Assembly: GCA_900751885.1 (NCBI GenBank)
Contig: CAADTH010000049.1
Location: 11,853-75,852 of the forward strand
Reading direction: 5' to 3'
From: Clostridia bacterium
Lineage (GTDB): Bacteria; Bacillota; Clostridia; UBA1381
DNA: 64,000 nucleotides
The notes under the pieces were generated by a model. The model saw only the letters and a list, made by a program, of their open reading frames with translations. It was not told where the DNA came from and searched no databases. The position numbers and the translations under genes were made by a program. This document shows, piece by piece, positions 44,339 through 51,602 of the stretch (within the stretch, counting starts at the first letter, position 1; the number at the start of each line of letters is the position of its first letter).

Positions 44339-44905
44339 GTGGAATGTTTTAGCGAACGGCTCAAAGAAATCAGAAAGAAAAACCATATGACGCAGGAAGA
44401 ACTTGCACAAATTCTGGGAGTGGGGAAAAGTACCATCTCGAATTATGAAACAGGCTATTCGAAACCCGATTCTGTTAATCTGATTAAAATTGCCGATGTA
44501 TTTAATGTCAGCTTAGACTACTTCTTTGGGCGTATGCTTCGTGACCCGGTCGAATCATCGGATTATGAACTGGAAACCCGCTTACCTGTTGTAAAAAAGA
44601 TATCTATGGATCAGAAAAAATTATATAAAGATCAGGATATCCTATATTATAAGGCAATTGGGCGGGTAAAGGATGAAAAGGTTGAGGAATGCTTTTGGCT
44701 GGAGATAGACGAGGAATACTATTTGATTCATGTGCAGGAGGCTGCCCGGCCGGGAGATATCCTTTTGGTCAGTGTAGAAAGCATGGAGCCGATTGTGGCA
44801 CGGTATGAGCACAAAAACGGCGATTCTATTTTGTTGGTTGAAGGCGACTCCAATTATATATTCAAGAAAACAAATAAAATCAAGGTATTGGGGAAGGTCT
44901 TATAA
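44339..44905 (+). CDS. XRE-family regulator with S24-like C-terminal domain
   Basis: A 188-residue protein. Residues 1-65 form an XRE helix-turn-helix (LKEIRKKNHMTQEELAQILGVGKSTISNYETGYSKPD). The C-terminal ~90 residues look like the LexA/CI S24 beta fold (AARPGDILLVSVESMEPIVARYE), but the usual Ser in front of a GD strand and the later Lys are not in the proper order, so self-cleavage is doubtful. The start is a GTG at 44339 with GAGAGG 5 nt upstream; the overlapping ATG at 44337 is out of frame. Confidence 0.78.
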   Translation: MECFSERLKEIRKKNHMTQEELAQILGVGKSTISNYETGYSKPDSVNLIKIADVFNVSLDYFFGRMLRDPVESSDYELETRLPVVKKISMDQKKLYKDQDILYYKAIGRVKDEKVEECFWLEIDEEYYLIHVQEAARPGDILLVSVESMEPIVARYEHKNGDSILLVEGDSNYIFKKTNKIKVLGKVL

Positions 44906-44924
44906 CGGGATATTGTATCCCGTT
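44904..44924 (+). terminator. Terminator of the XRE gene
   Basis: AACGGGATA/TATCCCGTT with a 3-nt loop, then CTTTTTTT; it begins within the stop codon. Confidence 0.85.
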
Positions 44925-44984
44925 CTTTTTTTGCATTGAATCGATTCGGTGGTAGTCATATTATCGCGTTTGAACGGCAGAAAG

Positions 44985-45032
44985 AAACAGGTCGGAATCT
45001 GAATGGATATCTCATTCGATTCCGACCTGTTT
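44985..45032 (-). terminator. Terminator of the antiporter gene
   Basis: A 15-bp perfect stem AAACAGGTCGGAATC with an AT-rich loop, downstream of the leftward antiporter gene. Confidence 0.75.
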
Positions 45033-45057
45033 GTCCTGTAAACCATATGGCTATGTG

Positions 45058-46236
45058 CTATTCTTTTTTTAAGAGCCGCCGGTATGTCATATCGATTCCA
45101 AATGCACCCAACGGCGCGGTAATTAAAATTGCCAATACCGCAACGGTTAAAACAATCGCACCGCAAGGCAGTCCCATCGAGAGCGGGACAGAGCCAATCG
45201 CGGCTTGAACGGTTGCCTTTGGCAGATAGGCAATCATGCAGAATACCCGTTCTTTCATAGACAGCTTTGTCCTGATCAGACAGACAAGTACCCCCAGCAT
45301 TCGAAACAGCAAAACGCCGCATATCACGCAAATTGCCGCCAGTCCAGCCGAAACAGCGTATTTCAAATCAACAGTTGCCCCGACGAGAACAAATAATAAA
45401 ATCTCCGCACCCACCCAGAGTTTCGAGAATTTGCCCGAAAGACGCTCAGCGACTTCCGTCCGCTTCCTTTGCAGTGCCGCGCCCATGCTCATCACAGCAA
45501 GCAGACCTGAAAATGGGACAATCCCTTTTAAGCTGTTTTCCATTGTGATGAACAAAAAGGAAATGCTTAGCAGAAGGATTCCCTTTATGGAATCGCGCAG
45601 ATGAATGTTTTGAAAAGCAAATGCCATGACAATCCCGACGCCAACTCCAACCAGCAGACCTGTAACAATAGAGACAGGGATTTGCGCGAAGCTGGCAGGG
45701 GAGAGGCTCTGTCCCTGCGCAAGAGCTGTAAATGCGGTAAACAGCACAATAACAAACACATCATCAACGGAAGCGCCAGCTAGAATCAGTTGGGGAATAC
45801 TTTTGTCCGTGCCATACCGGTGCTCCATGAGATATAGCATCTTTGGGACAATGACAGCAGGCGATACCGCCGCGACGACTGCTCCCATAACAGCGGCTTC
45901 TAATACTGAAATTCCAAGTAGCTTCGGGGCGAGGAGTATCATACCAATCAGTTCAAAACAGGCGGGAACAAAGCACATGAGCACTGACGGCCGTCCCACT
46001 CGCTTCAAATCCTTGATATCCAATGAAAGACCTGCGCGCATCAGGATAATGATTAACGCGACTTGCCTCAAATCAGCAGAAATTGTTAAAATAGAGCCGT
46101 CCAATAAATTAAGCGCATACGGACCCAATAAAATCCCTGTCAGCAGCATTCCGAGAAGACCTGGGAGATGTAATTTTTTGAAAAGTTCCGAGAACAGAAG
46201 ACCAAATAAAAAGATAAGAGCCAGACTTGTAAGCAT
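45058..46236 (-). CDS. Cation/proton antiporter (CPA superfamily), fluoride-riboswitch controlled
   Basis: A 392-residue membrane protein with about twelve helices. It starts MLTSLALIFLFGLLFSEL, then LHLPGLLGMLLTGILLGPYAL, the RAGLSLDIKDLKR segment after helix 3, and a discontinuous-helix region with ASVDDVFVIVLFTAF, whose DD pair fits the ion-binding site of Na+/H+ exchangers. The ATG at 46236 follows AAGGAGGATTTT; longer frames to 46626 run through the riboswitch and tRNA and are not genes. Fluoride control suggests that it relieves fluoride stress, either by moving F- or by keeping pH/ion balance. Confidence 0.87.
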   Translation of the reverse strand: MLTSLALIFLFGLLFSELFKKLHLPGLLGMLLTGILLGPYALNLLDGSILTISADLRQVALIIILMRAGLSLDIKDLKRVGRPSVLMCFVPACFELIGMILLAPKLLGISVLEAAVMGAVVAAVSPAVIVPKMLYLMEHRYGTDKSIPQLILAGASVDDVFVIVLFTAFTALAQGQSLSPASFAQIPVSIVTGLLVGVGVGIVMAFAFQNIHLRDSIKGILLLSISFLFITMENSLKGIVPFSGLLAVMSMGAALQRKRTEVAERLSGKFSKLWVGAEILLFVLVGATVDLKYAVSAGLAAICVICGVLLFRMLGVLVCLIRTKLSMKERVFCMIAYLPKATVQAAIGSVPLSMGLPCGAIVLTVAVLAILITAPLGAFGIDMTYRRLLKKE

Positions 46237-46262
46237 AAAATCCTCCTTTATGAAAACAAAAA

Positions 46263-46301
46263 GAGCCGATACCTCTGTTTTGATACAGAAATTATCGGCT
46301 C
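46263..46301 (-). terminator. Expression-platform terminator of the fluoride riboswitch
   Basis: On the minus strand GAGCCGATA pairs with TATCGGCTC, followed by TTTTTG, 12 bp before the Shine-Dalgarno sequence of the antiporter gene. A terminator inside a leader implies premature termination control. Confidence 0.85.
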
Positions 46302-46320
46302 TTTTTTCTTTCTGTATAAA

Positions 46321-46382
46321 AGCAGAAGTCATCAGCCCAAAATAAGCGGTTTCGGCAGTGCCGGGGGAGAACTTCATTCCCC
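46321..46382 (-). ncRNA. Fluoride riboswitch (crcB motif) aptamer
   Basis: The leader read on the minus strand contains GGGGAATGAAGTTCTCCCC, then a CGGCA-C-TGCCG hairpin, AAACCGCT, a short weak stem, GGCTGATGACTTCTGC. These are the conserved crcB elements in order: GG..AUG.., UUC.CC pseudoknot strand, AACCGCU and GGCUGAUGA..UCURC. GAAGT pairs with ACTTC (P1), and GGGGA with TCCCC forms the pseudoknot. It is recognised from the Pseudomonas and Thermotoga examples. Confidence 0.88.
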
Positions 46383-46393
46383 ATTCATTCAAT

Positions 46394-46422
46394 ATTATAT
46401 CTGACAGATAAGAAAAAGTCAA
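46394..46422 (-). promoter_or_regulatory. Promoter of the riboswitch-antiporter unit
   Basis: TTGACT, 17 bp, TATAAT on the minus strand; transcription would start a few bases before the aptamer. Confidence 0.88.
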
Positions 46423-46524
46423 ACTTTTTTGTGATACAAATAAGTAATAGAAAAAAGACCATTGGCAAACACGTTCGTAAAACGAGAAAAGGCTTAAAAA
46501 CAAGCCTTTTGGGCAATAAAAAAT

Positions 46525-46548
46525 CGGAACAGAGCAAAGTCTGTTCCG
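46525..46548 (-). terminator. Terminator of the tRNA gene
   Basis: CGGAACAG/CTGTTCCG hairpin followed by ATTTTTTATT on the minus strand, starting 3 bp after the tRNA's CCA end. Confidence 0.88.
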
Positions 46549-46551
46549 ACG

Positions 46552-46625
46552 TGGCTGCGGAAGAAGGATTCGAACCCTCACAAACAGAGTCAGAGTCTGT
46601 CGTGCTACCCTTACACAATTCCGCA
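46552..46625 (-). tRNA. tRNA-Gln (anticodon CUG)
   Basis: The 74-nt sequence folds as a cloverleaf: acceptor TGCGGAA/TTCCGCA with discriminator G, anticodon stem ACAGA/TCTGT around loop CTCTGAC (anticodon CTG), T arm GAGGG-TTCGAAT-CCTTC, and an encoded CCA. The U1-A72 pair and G73 are those of bacterial tRNA-Gln. Confidence 0.93.
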
Positions 46626-46712
46626 TTGTTCACAACGAAAATTATTTTACCAGAAGAGTGATGATTTGTCAAGTTTTTTTCTAAAAAAATTTGTAACGTA
46701 GGTTCTTCGGCA

Positions 46713-47108
46713 TTACTCTTGCACAACATTCAGCCGTTTTTGAAGATACGAACAAAGAGAAAACAGAAAAAAACATAGAAAAAACCACAGCACCGAATAG
46801 AGAAGACACACCTGACCAAATAGATTCAGCGGATACGCCGAATAGTCCCACACATTCATGCGAAAAAGAATGTTGAACACAAGCCCCGACACAAATTCTA
46901 TCCCGGTAATGATGAGAGCGCCTGCCAAGCTTTTTTTCCAGAGAGGAAGCTGTGGCTTCCACAGGGAAAAGAGGTACAAAAAAAGAAAGCACACACCGCC
47001 TGTCAGTGCCATACTCCAATGTGTGTATCCGCGCCAGAGAATCTCCAAAAGAGGATATCCCGCCGCGCCGATAAAAAAGATTGTCCAAAGCTCTTTTTGT
47101 TTCGCCAT
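46713..47108 (-). CDS. PF06541-type membrane protein (putative ABC-transporter type IV)
   Basis: A 131-residue integral membrane protein with four helices. The segments GYPLLEILWRGYTHWSMALTGG and GIEFVSGLVFNILFRMNVWDYS...NLFGQVCLLYSVLWF are characteristic of the family. Role unknown. ATG 47108 is preferred (GGGTGATACG upstream). A longer paralogue is encoded at 62752-63432. Confidence 0.78.
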   Translation of the reverse strand: MAKQKELWTIFFIGAAGYPLLEILWRGYTHWSMALTGGVCFLFLYLFSLWKPQLPLWKKSLAGALIITGIEFVSGLVFNILFRMNVWDYSAYPLNLFGQVCLLYSVLWFFLCFFLFSLCSYLQKRLNVVQE

Positions 47109-47159
47109 CGTATCACCCGCCATTTAGCATGTGACACGACAGCGATTTTATAACAGGAT

Positions 47160-47609
47160 TTATTTGTCAATTAAATATTGCTCAACGATGCTCGCCGCAT
47201 CCTCGATACATCCGATGCAGGGGCGCTTTCTAAAAAATTCACTGTCTCTCGGCGTCGGCTTTGCGCCGGTATCCTTTGGCTTGTTGACACCAAGAAGGTC
47301 GCCGCATACCGTAGAGCCGTTCATGCGCTCGAATTCCTTTGCCATGTCCTGTACAAGCTGATATACCTTCTGTCGGGTCTCTAAGTCCTTTGGCTGGGAC
47401 TTACTGTGCTTGAGTCCTGCAAGCATGTACATTGCCGTTACTGCGCCGCATGTGCCGCGCATCCGTCCCATGCCGCCGCCGAAGCCCTCCGCCACCCGCA
47501 GGGCGGTTTCTTTGTCCACTCCGAATACATCCGCGTAGGCGGCAATCACTGCCTGGGAGCAGTTATAGCCATTTTTAAAGTGTTCCTTTGCCAATTCTAC
47601 TCGATTCAT
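47160..47609 (-). CDS. C_GCAxxG_C_C family redox protein
   Basis: A 149-residue protein with the family's cysteine pattern: NCSQAV, GTCGAVTAMYMLAGL, VCGDLLG and RPCIGCIEDAA. Members are thought to be redox or metal-cluster proteins found with electron-transfer or transport genes. GGAGGGATTGTT precedes the ATG. It is transcribed leftward, and the convergence of expression with neighbours is not clear. Confidence 0.87.
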   Translation of the reverse strand: MNRVELAKEHFKNGYNCSQAVIAAYADVFGVDKETALRVAEGFGGGMGRMRGTCGAVTAMYMLAGLKHSKSQPKDLETRQKVYQLVQDMAKEFERMNGSTVCGDLLGVNKPKDTGAKPTPRDSEFFRKRPCIGCIEDAASIVEQYLIDK

Positions 47610-47667
47610 AACAATCCCTCCTGATTTGGTCTATGTTCATTATAGTCTGAACCATTCAAAAAAGCAA

Positions 47668-48420
47668 CTACCGCATCTCTGTCATATGCCGCCAAAACCG
47701 CTTCGGCATATGGTTCACGCGGCATTTTTCATTCTTTCTCTCCTCAATCGCGATGGTATCGTAAAATTCCTTCCACATTTTGCGGTAGTCCATCTCCTCT
47801 TTGCTGTAACTAAGAGATGGAATCACAGCAGAGTCCGCGAAATGACAGCCGTTCTTATCGTGGATGACACAGGTTTTGCGCGCTACATCGTGAATCAGCC
47901 ACAGCATGTTGGAAAAGCGGTGTGCAAAGTGTGGGGCAACAAGGGGGAGCACATCGTGAACCGGCTCAATATCGGAATAGAAGATATTGTGCTCCAGCTC
48001 TGAAAAACGAATGAATTCGGTATAGAGATATGCCTCATTGCCCACGAGCTTTGCAAGCTTTTGCGCCTGTACCACAGCATCGTCCAAAATGTGAGCATCC
48101 ACACTATTTCCGTAGCGAAGACCGGCGCGAATGTAGGAGAGAATGCGATCTGCTTTATCATCTCGGTTGGAAAGGTACATGTAGTAGATGTTGCGCAGTG
48201 CGCGAAAGGAAACCTTCTCCTCAATAATGCGCGACACATGGGCGGCTTTTTCCTCCTCTGTGGAGATTATGAGATATTCATGGAGCAGGCTCTGCTGCAT
48301 ATGGGGATTGTCAGAGATGTGCGAGGGGAATTCACGGCGGAAATACGCGTCATAGATTGCCGATAAAAGTCCGTCGAAGCTGCCGTCATAGACATATATC
48401 AGAGATTTCCCGTCAGACAT
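47668..48420 (-). CDS. DUF4130 (TIGR03915) putative DNA-repair protein
   Basis: A 250-residue protein with the family opening YVYDGSFDGLLSAIYDAYFR, EEKVSFRALRNIYYMYLS, and the closing KMWKEFYDTIAIEERKNEKCRVNHMPKRFWRHMTEM. It is a constant partner of the TIGR03916 radical SAM protein; some homologues are fused to uracil-DNA-glycosylase-like domains. Its start lies inside the upstream gene (22-bp overlap), so translation is coupled. Confidence 0.87.
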   Translation of the reverse strand: MSDGKSLIYVYDGSFDGLLSAIYDAYFRREFPSHISDNPHMQQSLLHEYLIISTEEEKAAHVSRIIEEKVSFRALRNIYYMYLSNRDDKADRILSYIRAGLRYGNSVDAHILDDAVVQAQKLAKLVGNEAYLYTEFIRFSELEHNIFYSDIEPVHDVLPLVAPHFAHRFSNMLWLIHDVARKTCVIHDKNGCHFADSAVIPSLSYSKEEMDYRKMWKEFYDTIAIEERKNEKCRVNHMPKRFWRHMTEMR

Positions 48421-49694
48421 TTCAGCTCCTCCTCTCGCGTTGAGATGGCGAGCATGGAGGTCTGTTCATAGCAGCCGGCAAGGCGCGGCGCAAGAGAGGT
48501 ATCCGCAATCAGGTTTTGCGTGATGAACTCCTCCTGAAATTTCATGCGGTCAAATAGCTTTCCGTTGCAGGTGATGAAATACTTTGCTCGCTTGATGGAA
48601 ATGCGGAGCTTTTTCAAATCAGGAAAATCGAGCACACCCAGCCTGCGCGCCTTGACGATTTTCTTTGCGGATATGACACCGATTCCGGGAATCCGCAAAA
48701 GCATTTCATACGGCGCCTTGTTGATTTCAACAGGGAACTGTTCTAAATGATGCACAGCCCAGTCGCATTTGGGGTCTAAAAGCGGATTGAAGTTCGGGCT
48801 CTCCTCGGTGAGAAGCTCGTCCGCTGTAAAGTGGTAAAAGCGCAAAAGCCAGTCTGCCTGATACAGTCGGTGCTCTCTGAGAAGCGGCGGCTCTGTGGTG
48901 GGGAGAAGCGGATTTGTGCCGACTGGAATGTATGCAGAATAGTATACGCGCTTTAAGCTGAATTTCTGGTACAGGTTTTCCGACAGCGTCAGAATCTGCC
49001 GGTCACTTTCCGGCGTTGCTCCGACAATCATTTGGGTGCTCTGTCCGCCTGGGATAAACTTCGGCGCGTGCCGGTAGAGCGCAAGCTCATTTTTGTTTTG
49101 GGCAATGCCTGACTGCAGCAGCCGCATTGGACGCACAATCGCCTGCTTCGTCTTTTGCGGCGCGAATTCGGAGAGCGATTTTGCGCTCGGAAGCTCGATA
49201 TTCACGCTCATGCGGTCGGCGAGAAACCCAAGCTGCGTAATCAGCTCTGGGGATGCGCCTGGAATCGCTTTGACGTGGATATAACCGTTGAATCGGTGCC
49301 GGTGCCTCAAAAGAGACACAATCTCCAGCATTTTCTCCGCCGTATAGTCAGGATTTTTGATGACCGCACTGCTCAAAAACAGCCCCTCAATATAGTTGCG
49401 CTTATAAAAATTGATGGTCAAATCTACGATTTCTTCGGGTGTAAAGGTTGCGCGGGGGGTATCGTTCGAAATGCGGTTCAAGCAGTATTGACAGTCGTAA
49501 ATACAGGCGTTGCTCATCAGGATTTTCAAAAGGGAAATACACCGTCCGTCCGCGGCAAAGGAATGGCACAGCCCACAGCTTGCCGCCGCGCCGATTCCAT
49601 CCGGCGTATTCTCGCGGCTTGAGCCGCTGGAACAGCACGACACATCATATTTTGCCGCGTCAGTTAAAATTTTCAGCTTGTCGAGAACCTCCAT
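48399..49694 (-). CDS. TIGR03916-type radical SAM protein, putative DNA modification/repair
   Basis: A 431-residue radical SAM protein. The cluster motif is CIYDCQYC (CxxxCxxC, near residue 71), preceded by CCSSGSSRE and GLCHSF. The C-terminal half has a helix-hairpin-helix DNA-binding motif (LLRIPGIGVISAKKIVKARRLG, about 330-350). Start 49694 follows AGGAGGTG. With the DUF4130 gene it forms a two-gene operon whose promoter contains a LexA box, supporting a role in DNA damage. The chemistry is unknown. Confidence 0.9.
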   Translation of the reverse strand: MEVLDKLKILTDAAKYDVSCCSSGSSRENTPDGIGAAASCGLCHSFAADGRCISLLKILMSNACIYDCQYCLNRISNDTPRATFTPEEIVDLTINFYKRNYIEGLFLSSAVIKNPDYTAEKMLEIVSLLRHRHRFNGYIHVKAIPGASPELITQLGFLADRMSVNIELPSAKSLSEFAPQKTKQAIVRPMRLLQSGIAQNKNELALYRHAPKFIPGGQSTQMIVGATPESDRQILTLSENLYQKFSLKRVYYSAYIPVGTNPLLPTTEPPLLREHRLYQADWLLRFYHFTADELLTEESPNFNPLLDPKCDWAVHHLEQFPVEINKAPYEMLLRIPGIGVISAKKIVKARRLGVLDFPDLKKLRISIKRAKYFITCNGKLFDRMKFQEEFITQNLIADTSLAPRLAGCYEQTSMLAISTREEELKCLTGNL

Positions 49695-49717
49695 ACAGCA
49701 CACCTCCTAATAAGAAT

Positions 49718-49746
49718 ATTATATAGTGCGAACAAACGTTTGTCAA
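49718..49746 (-). promoter_or_regulatory. Promoter of the radical SAM operon with an embedded LexA (SOS) box
   Basis: TTGACA and TATAAT on the minus strand are 17 bp apart. The spacer and -35 edge hold CGAACAAACGTTTG (49729-49742), which differs from the Gram-positive SOS consensus CGAAC-N4-GTTCG at one base. Confidence 0.8.
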
Positions 49747-49819
49747 GAGAAATAATTCCAGCATAATATTGCCCTCTGGGCAGAAAATATTGTTAAGGAA
49801 AGAAACGGAGGAATTCAAC

Positions 49820-51511
49820 ATGTCAACAATCATTGTAATGGTGCAGTTCTTTTTCACAATCGTGATTGGACTATATTTTCTCGGACAGCTGAAAAACCAG
49901 CAGGGGACAAGAAACTCACTGGAGAAGGACACAAAAAAGGAGCTCGAAAAGCTCAATCAGATGCGCAGAATCTCCCTCACAAAGCCACTGACCGAAAAGA
50001 CACGACCGTCCGCGCTGACCGAAATCATCGGACAGGATGAGGGTGTGAAGGCACTTCGGGTCGCACTGTGCGGACCAAATCCACAGCATGTACTCATCTA
50101 TGGACCGCCGGGGGTGGGAAAAACAGCGGCGGCGCGCGTTGCGCTGAAGGAGGCTGTCAAAACAGAGGGGTCTCCTTTTTTGAAGGATGCAAAATTTGTG
50201 GAAACCGACGCAACCACCATGCGCTTTGACGAGAGAAGCATCGCAGACCCACTGATTGGATCTGTGCATGACCCAATCTATCAGGGCGCCGGCGCGTATG
50301 GACAGGCAGGCGTCCCACAGCCAAAGGAAGGCGCGGTCACAAAGGCACACGGCGGCGTTTTATTTATCGACGAGATTGGCGAACTTCACCCTGTTCAGAT
50401 GAACAAGCTTTTGAAGGTACTCGAGGATCGCAAGGTGTCGTTTGAGAGTGCGTACTACTCGGAGGAGGACTCCAACATTCCGCGCCATATCCACGACGTG
50501 TTCAAAAATGGACTTCCGGCGGATTTTCGTCTGGTCGGCGCGACCACCAGAAGCCCGGAGGAAATTCCCCCGGCGGTTCGCTCCAGATGTATGGAAATCT
50601 TCTTTCATGGACTGGAGGAGGAGGATTTAAAGAGAATTGTGGAAAACGCGTCTGAAAAGCTGGACGCGGTTTTAGAGGAAGGCTGTGCTGACCTGATTTG
50701 CTCCTATGCTCAAAACGGACGCGACGCGGTGCGGATTTTGCAGACAGCGGCGAGCGCGGCAATTTTAGAAAAGCGAAGGACAATCGAAATCACAGATGTG
50801 GAGTGGGTGGTGAAAACAGGACGCTATGTGCCGAGATACCATCCATGCGTCAGCAAGGGAGAGCGGATTGGCGTGGTCAATGGGTTGGGGGTTTCAGGAC
50901 CCGGCGGCGGCATTCTGATGTGCATTGAGGTGTCGGCGGAAAAGGTACGCCACGGAAGAGGCACTGTCGCGTGCACAGGAATTGTAGAAAAGGAGAGCAT
51001 GGAGCAGGGCACGCACCGCCTGTCGCGCACCAGCACGGCAAAAGCGGCGGTCGACAATGTGATGACAGCGCTGTATCAGGTGGCTGGAATCGACAGGCTC
51101 GATTACTGCATCCACATCAATTTTCCTGGCGGAATGCCCGTTGATGGACCGTCAGCAGGAACCGCCATCTTTTGCGCTGTGTATTCCGCGGTCAAGAAGG
51201 TGCCGATTGACAATCTGATTGCCCTGACAGGGGAGGTGTCCATCCAGGGACTGGTAAAACCAGTCGGCGGCGTGGATGAAAAAATCGAGGCGGCACGAAA
51301 AGCAGGCGCAGCTCGCGTCTACATTCCGCGCGAAAACATGCAGAAGTCATTTTCAAGCATGGGTATCGACGTTGTGCCGGTTCGAACGCTCACAGAGATT
51401 TTGCAGCATATATTCGGCGAGGAGGAACAAAAGATTGTCGAAATCGAGCCGGGGACTCCTTCCGCGGCGGTGGTCAGCGCGAAAGGAACACAAAAAGGCT
51501 TGAATTATTGA
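49820..51511 (+). CDS. lonB: LonB-type membrane-tethered ATP-dependent protease
   Basis: A 563-residue protease like Bacillus LonB. One N-terminal membrane helix (IIVMVQFFFTIVIGLYFLG, about 3-22) anchors it; the AAA+ domain has Walker A GPPGVGKTAA (about 90), Walker B LFIDEIGELHP and an arginine-finger region. The C-terminal Lon protease domain has catalytic Ser in PVDGPSAGTA and the Lys a helix later. The Lon N-terminal substrate domain is absent, as normal for LonB. GGAGG lies 8 nt before ATG 49820. Confidence 0.92.
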   Translation: MSTIIVMVQFFFTIVIGLYFLGQLKNQQGTRNSLEKDTKKELEKLNQMRRISLTKPLTEKTRPSALTEIIGQDEGVKALRVALCGPNPQHVLIYGPPGVGKTAAARVALKEAVKTEGSPFLKDAKFVETDATTMRFDERSIADPLIGSVHDPIYQGAGAYGQAGVPQPKEGAVTKAHGGVLFIDEIGELHPVQMNKLLKVLEDRKVSFESAYYSEEDSNIPRHIHDVFKNGLPADFRLVGATTRSPEEIPPAVRSRCMEIFFHGLEEEDLKRIVENASEKLDAVLEEGCADLICSYAQNGRDAVRILQTAASAAILEKRRTIEITDVEWVVKTGRYVPRYHPCVSKGERIGVVNGLGVSGPGGGILMCIEVSAEKVRHGRGTVACTGIVEKESMEQGTHRLSRTSTAKAAVDNVMTALYQVAGIDRLDYCIHINFPGGMPVDGPSAGTAIFCAVYSAVKKVPIDNLIALTGEVSIQGLVKPVGGVDEKIEAARKAGAARVYIPRENMQKSFSSMGIDVVPVRTLTEILQHIFGEEEQKIVEIEPGTPSAAVVSAKGTQKGLNY

Positions 51512-51528
51512 CCTTTACAGTATATAAT
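51500..51528 (+). promoter_or_regulatory. Promoter of lon, overlapping the 3' end of lonB
   Basis: TTGAAT, 17 bp, TATAAT. A short dyad CCCAAT/ATTGGG (51542-51557) follows; it is neither a CIRCE nor a CtsR site. Confidence 0.65.
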
Positions 51529-51602
51529 AGGATGGTATACCCCAATGCAATATTGGGAATCAGAAGAAATCAGTTAGACGATTGAAGTGGGAGTTGAATA
51601 GA

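Noticed and set aside
46237..46626. An in-frame N-terminal extension of the antiporter reading frame by about 130 residues
   Set aside because: It runs through the fluoride riboswitch, its promoter and the tRNA-Gln gene. The start at 46236 has a strong AAGGAGG and gives the family N-terminus.
51542..51557. Dyad before lon as a CtsR or HrcA heat-shock site
   Set aside because: CCCAAT/ATTGGG fits neither the CtsR heptad repeat nor the CIRCE element.
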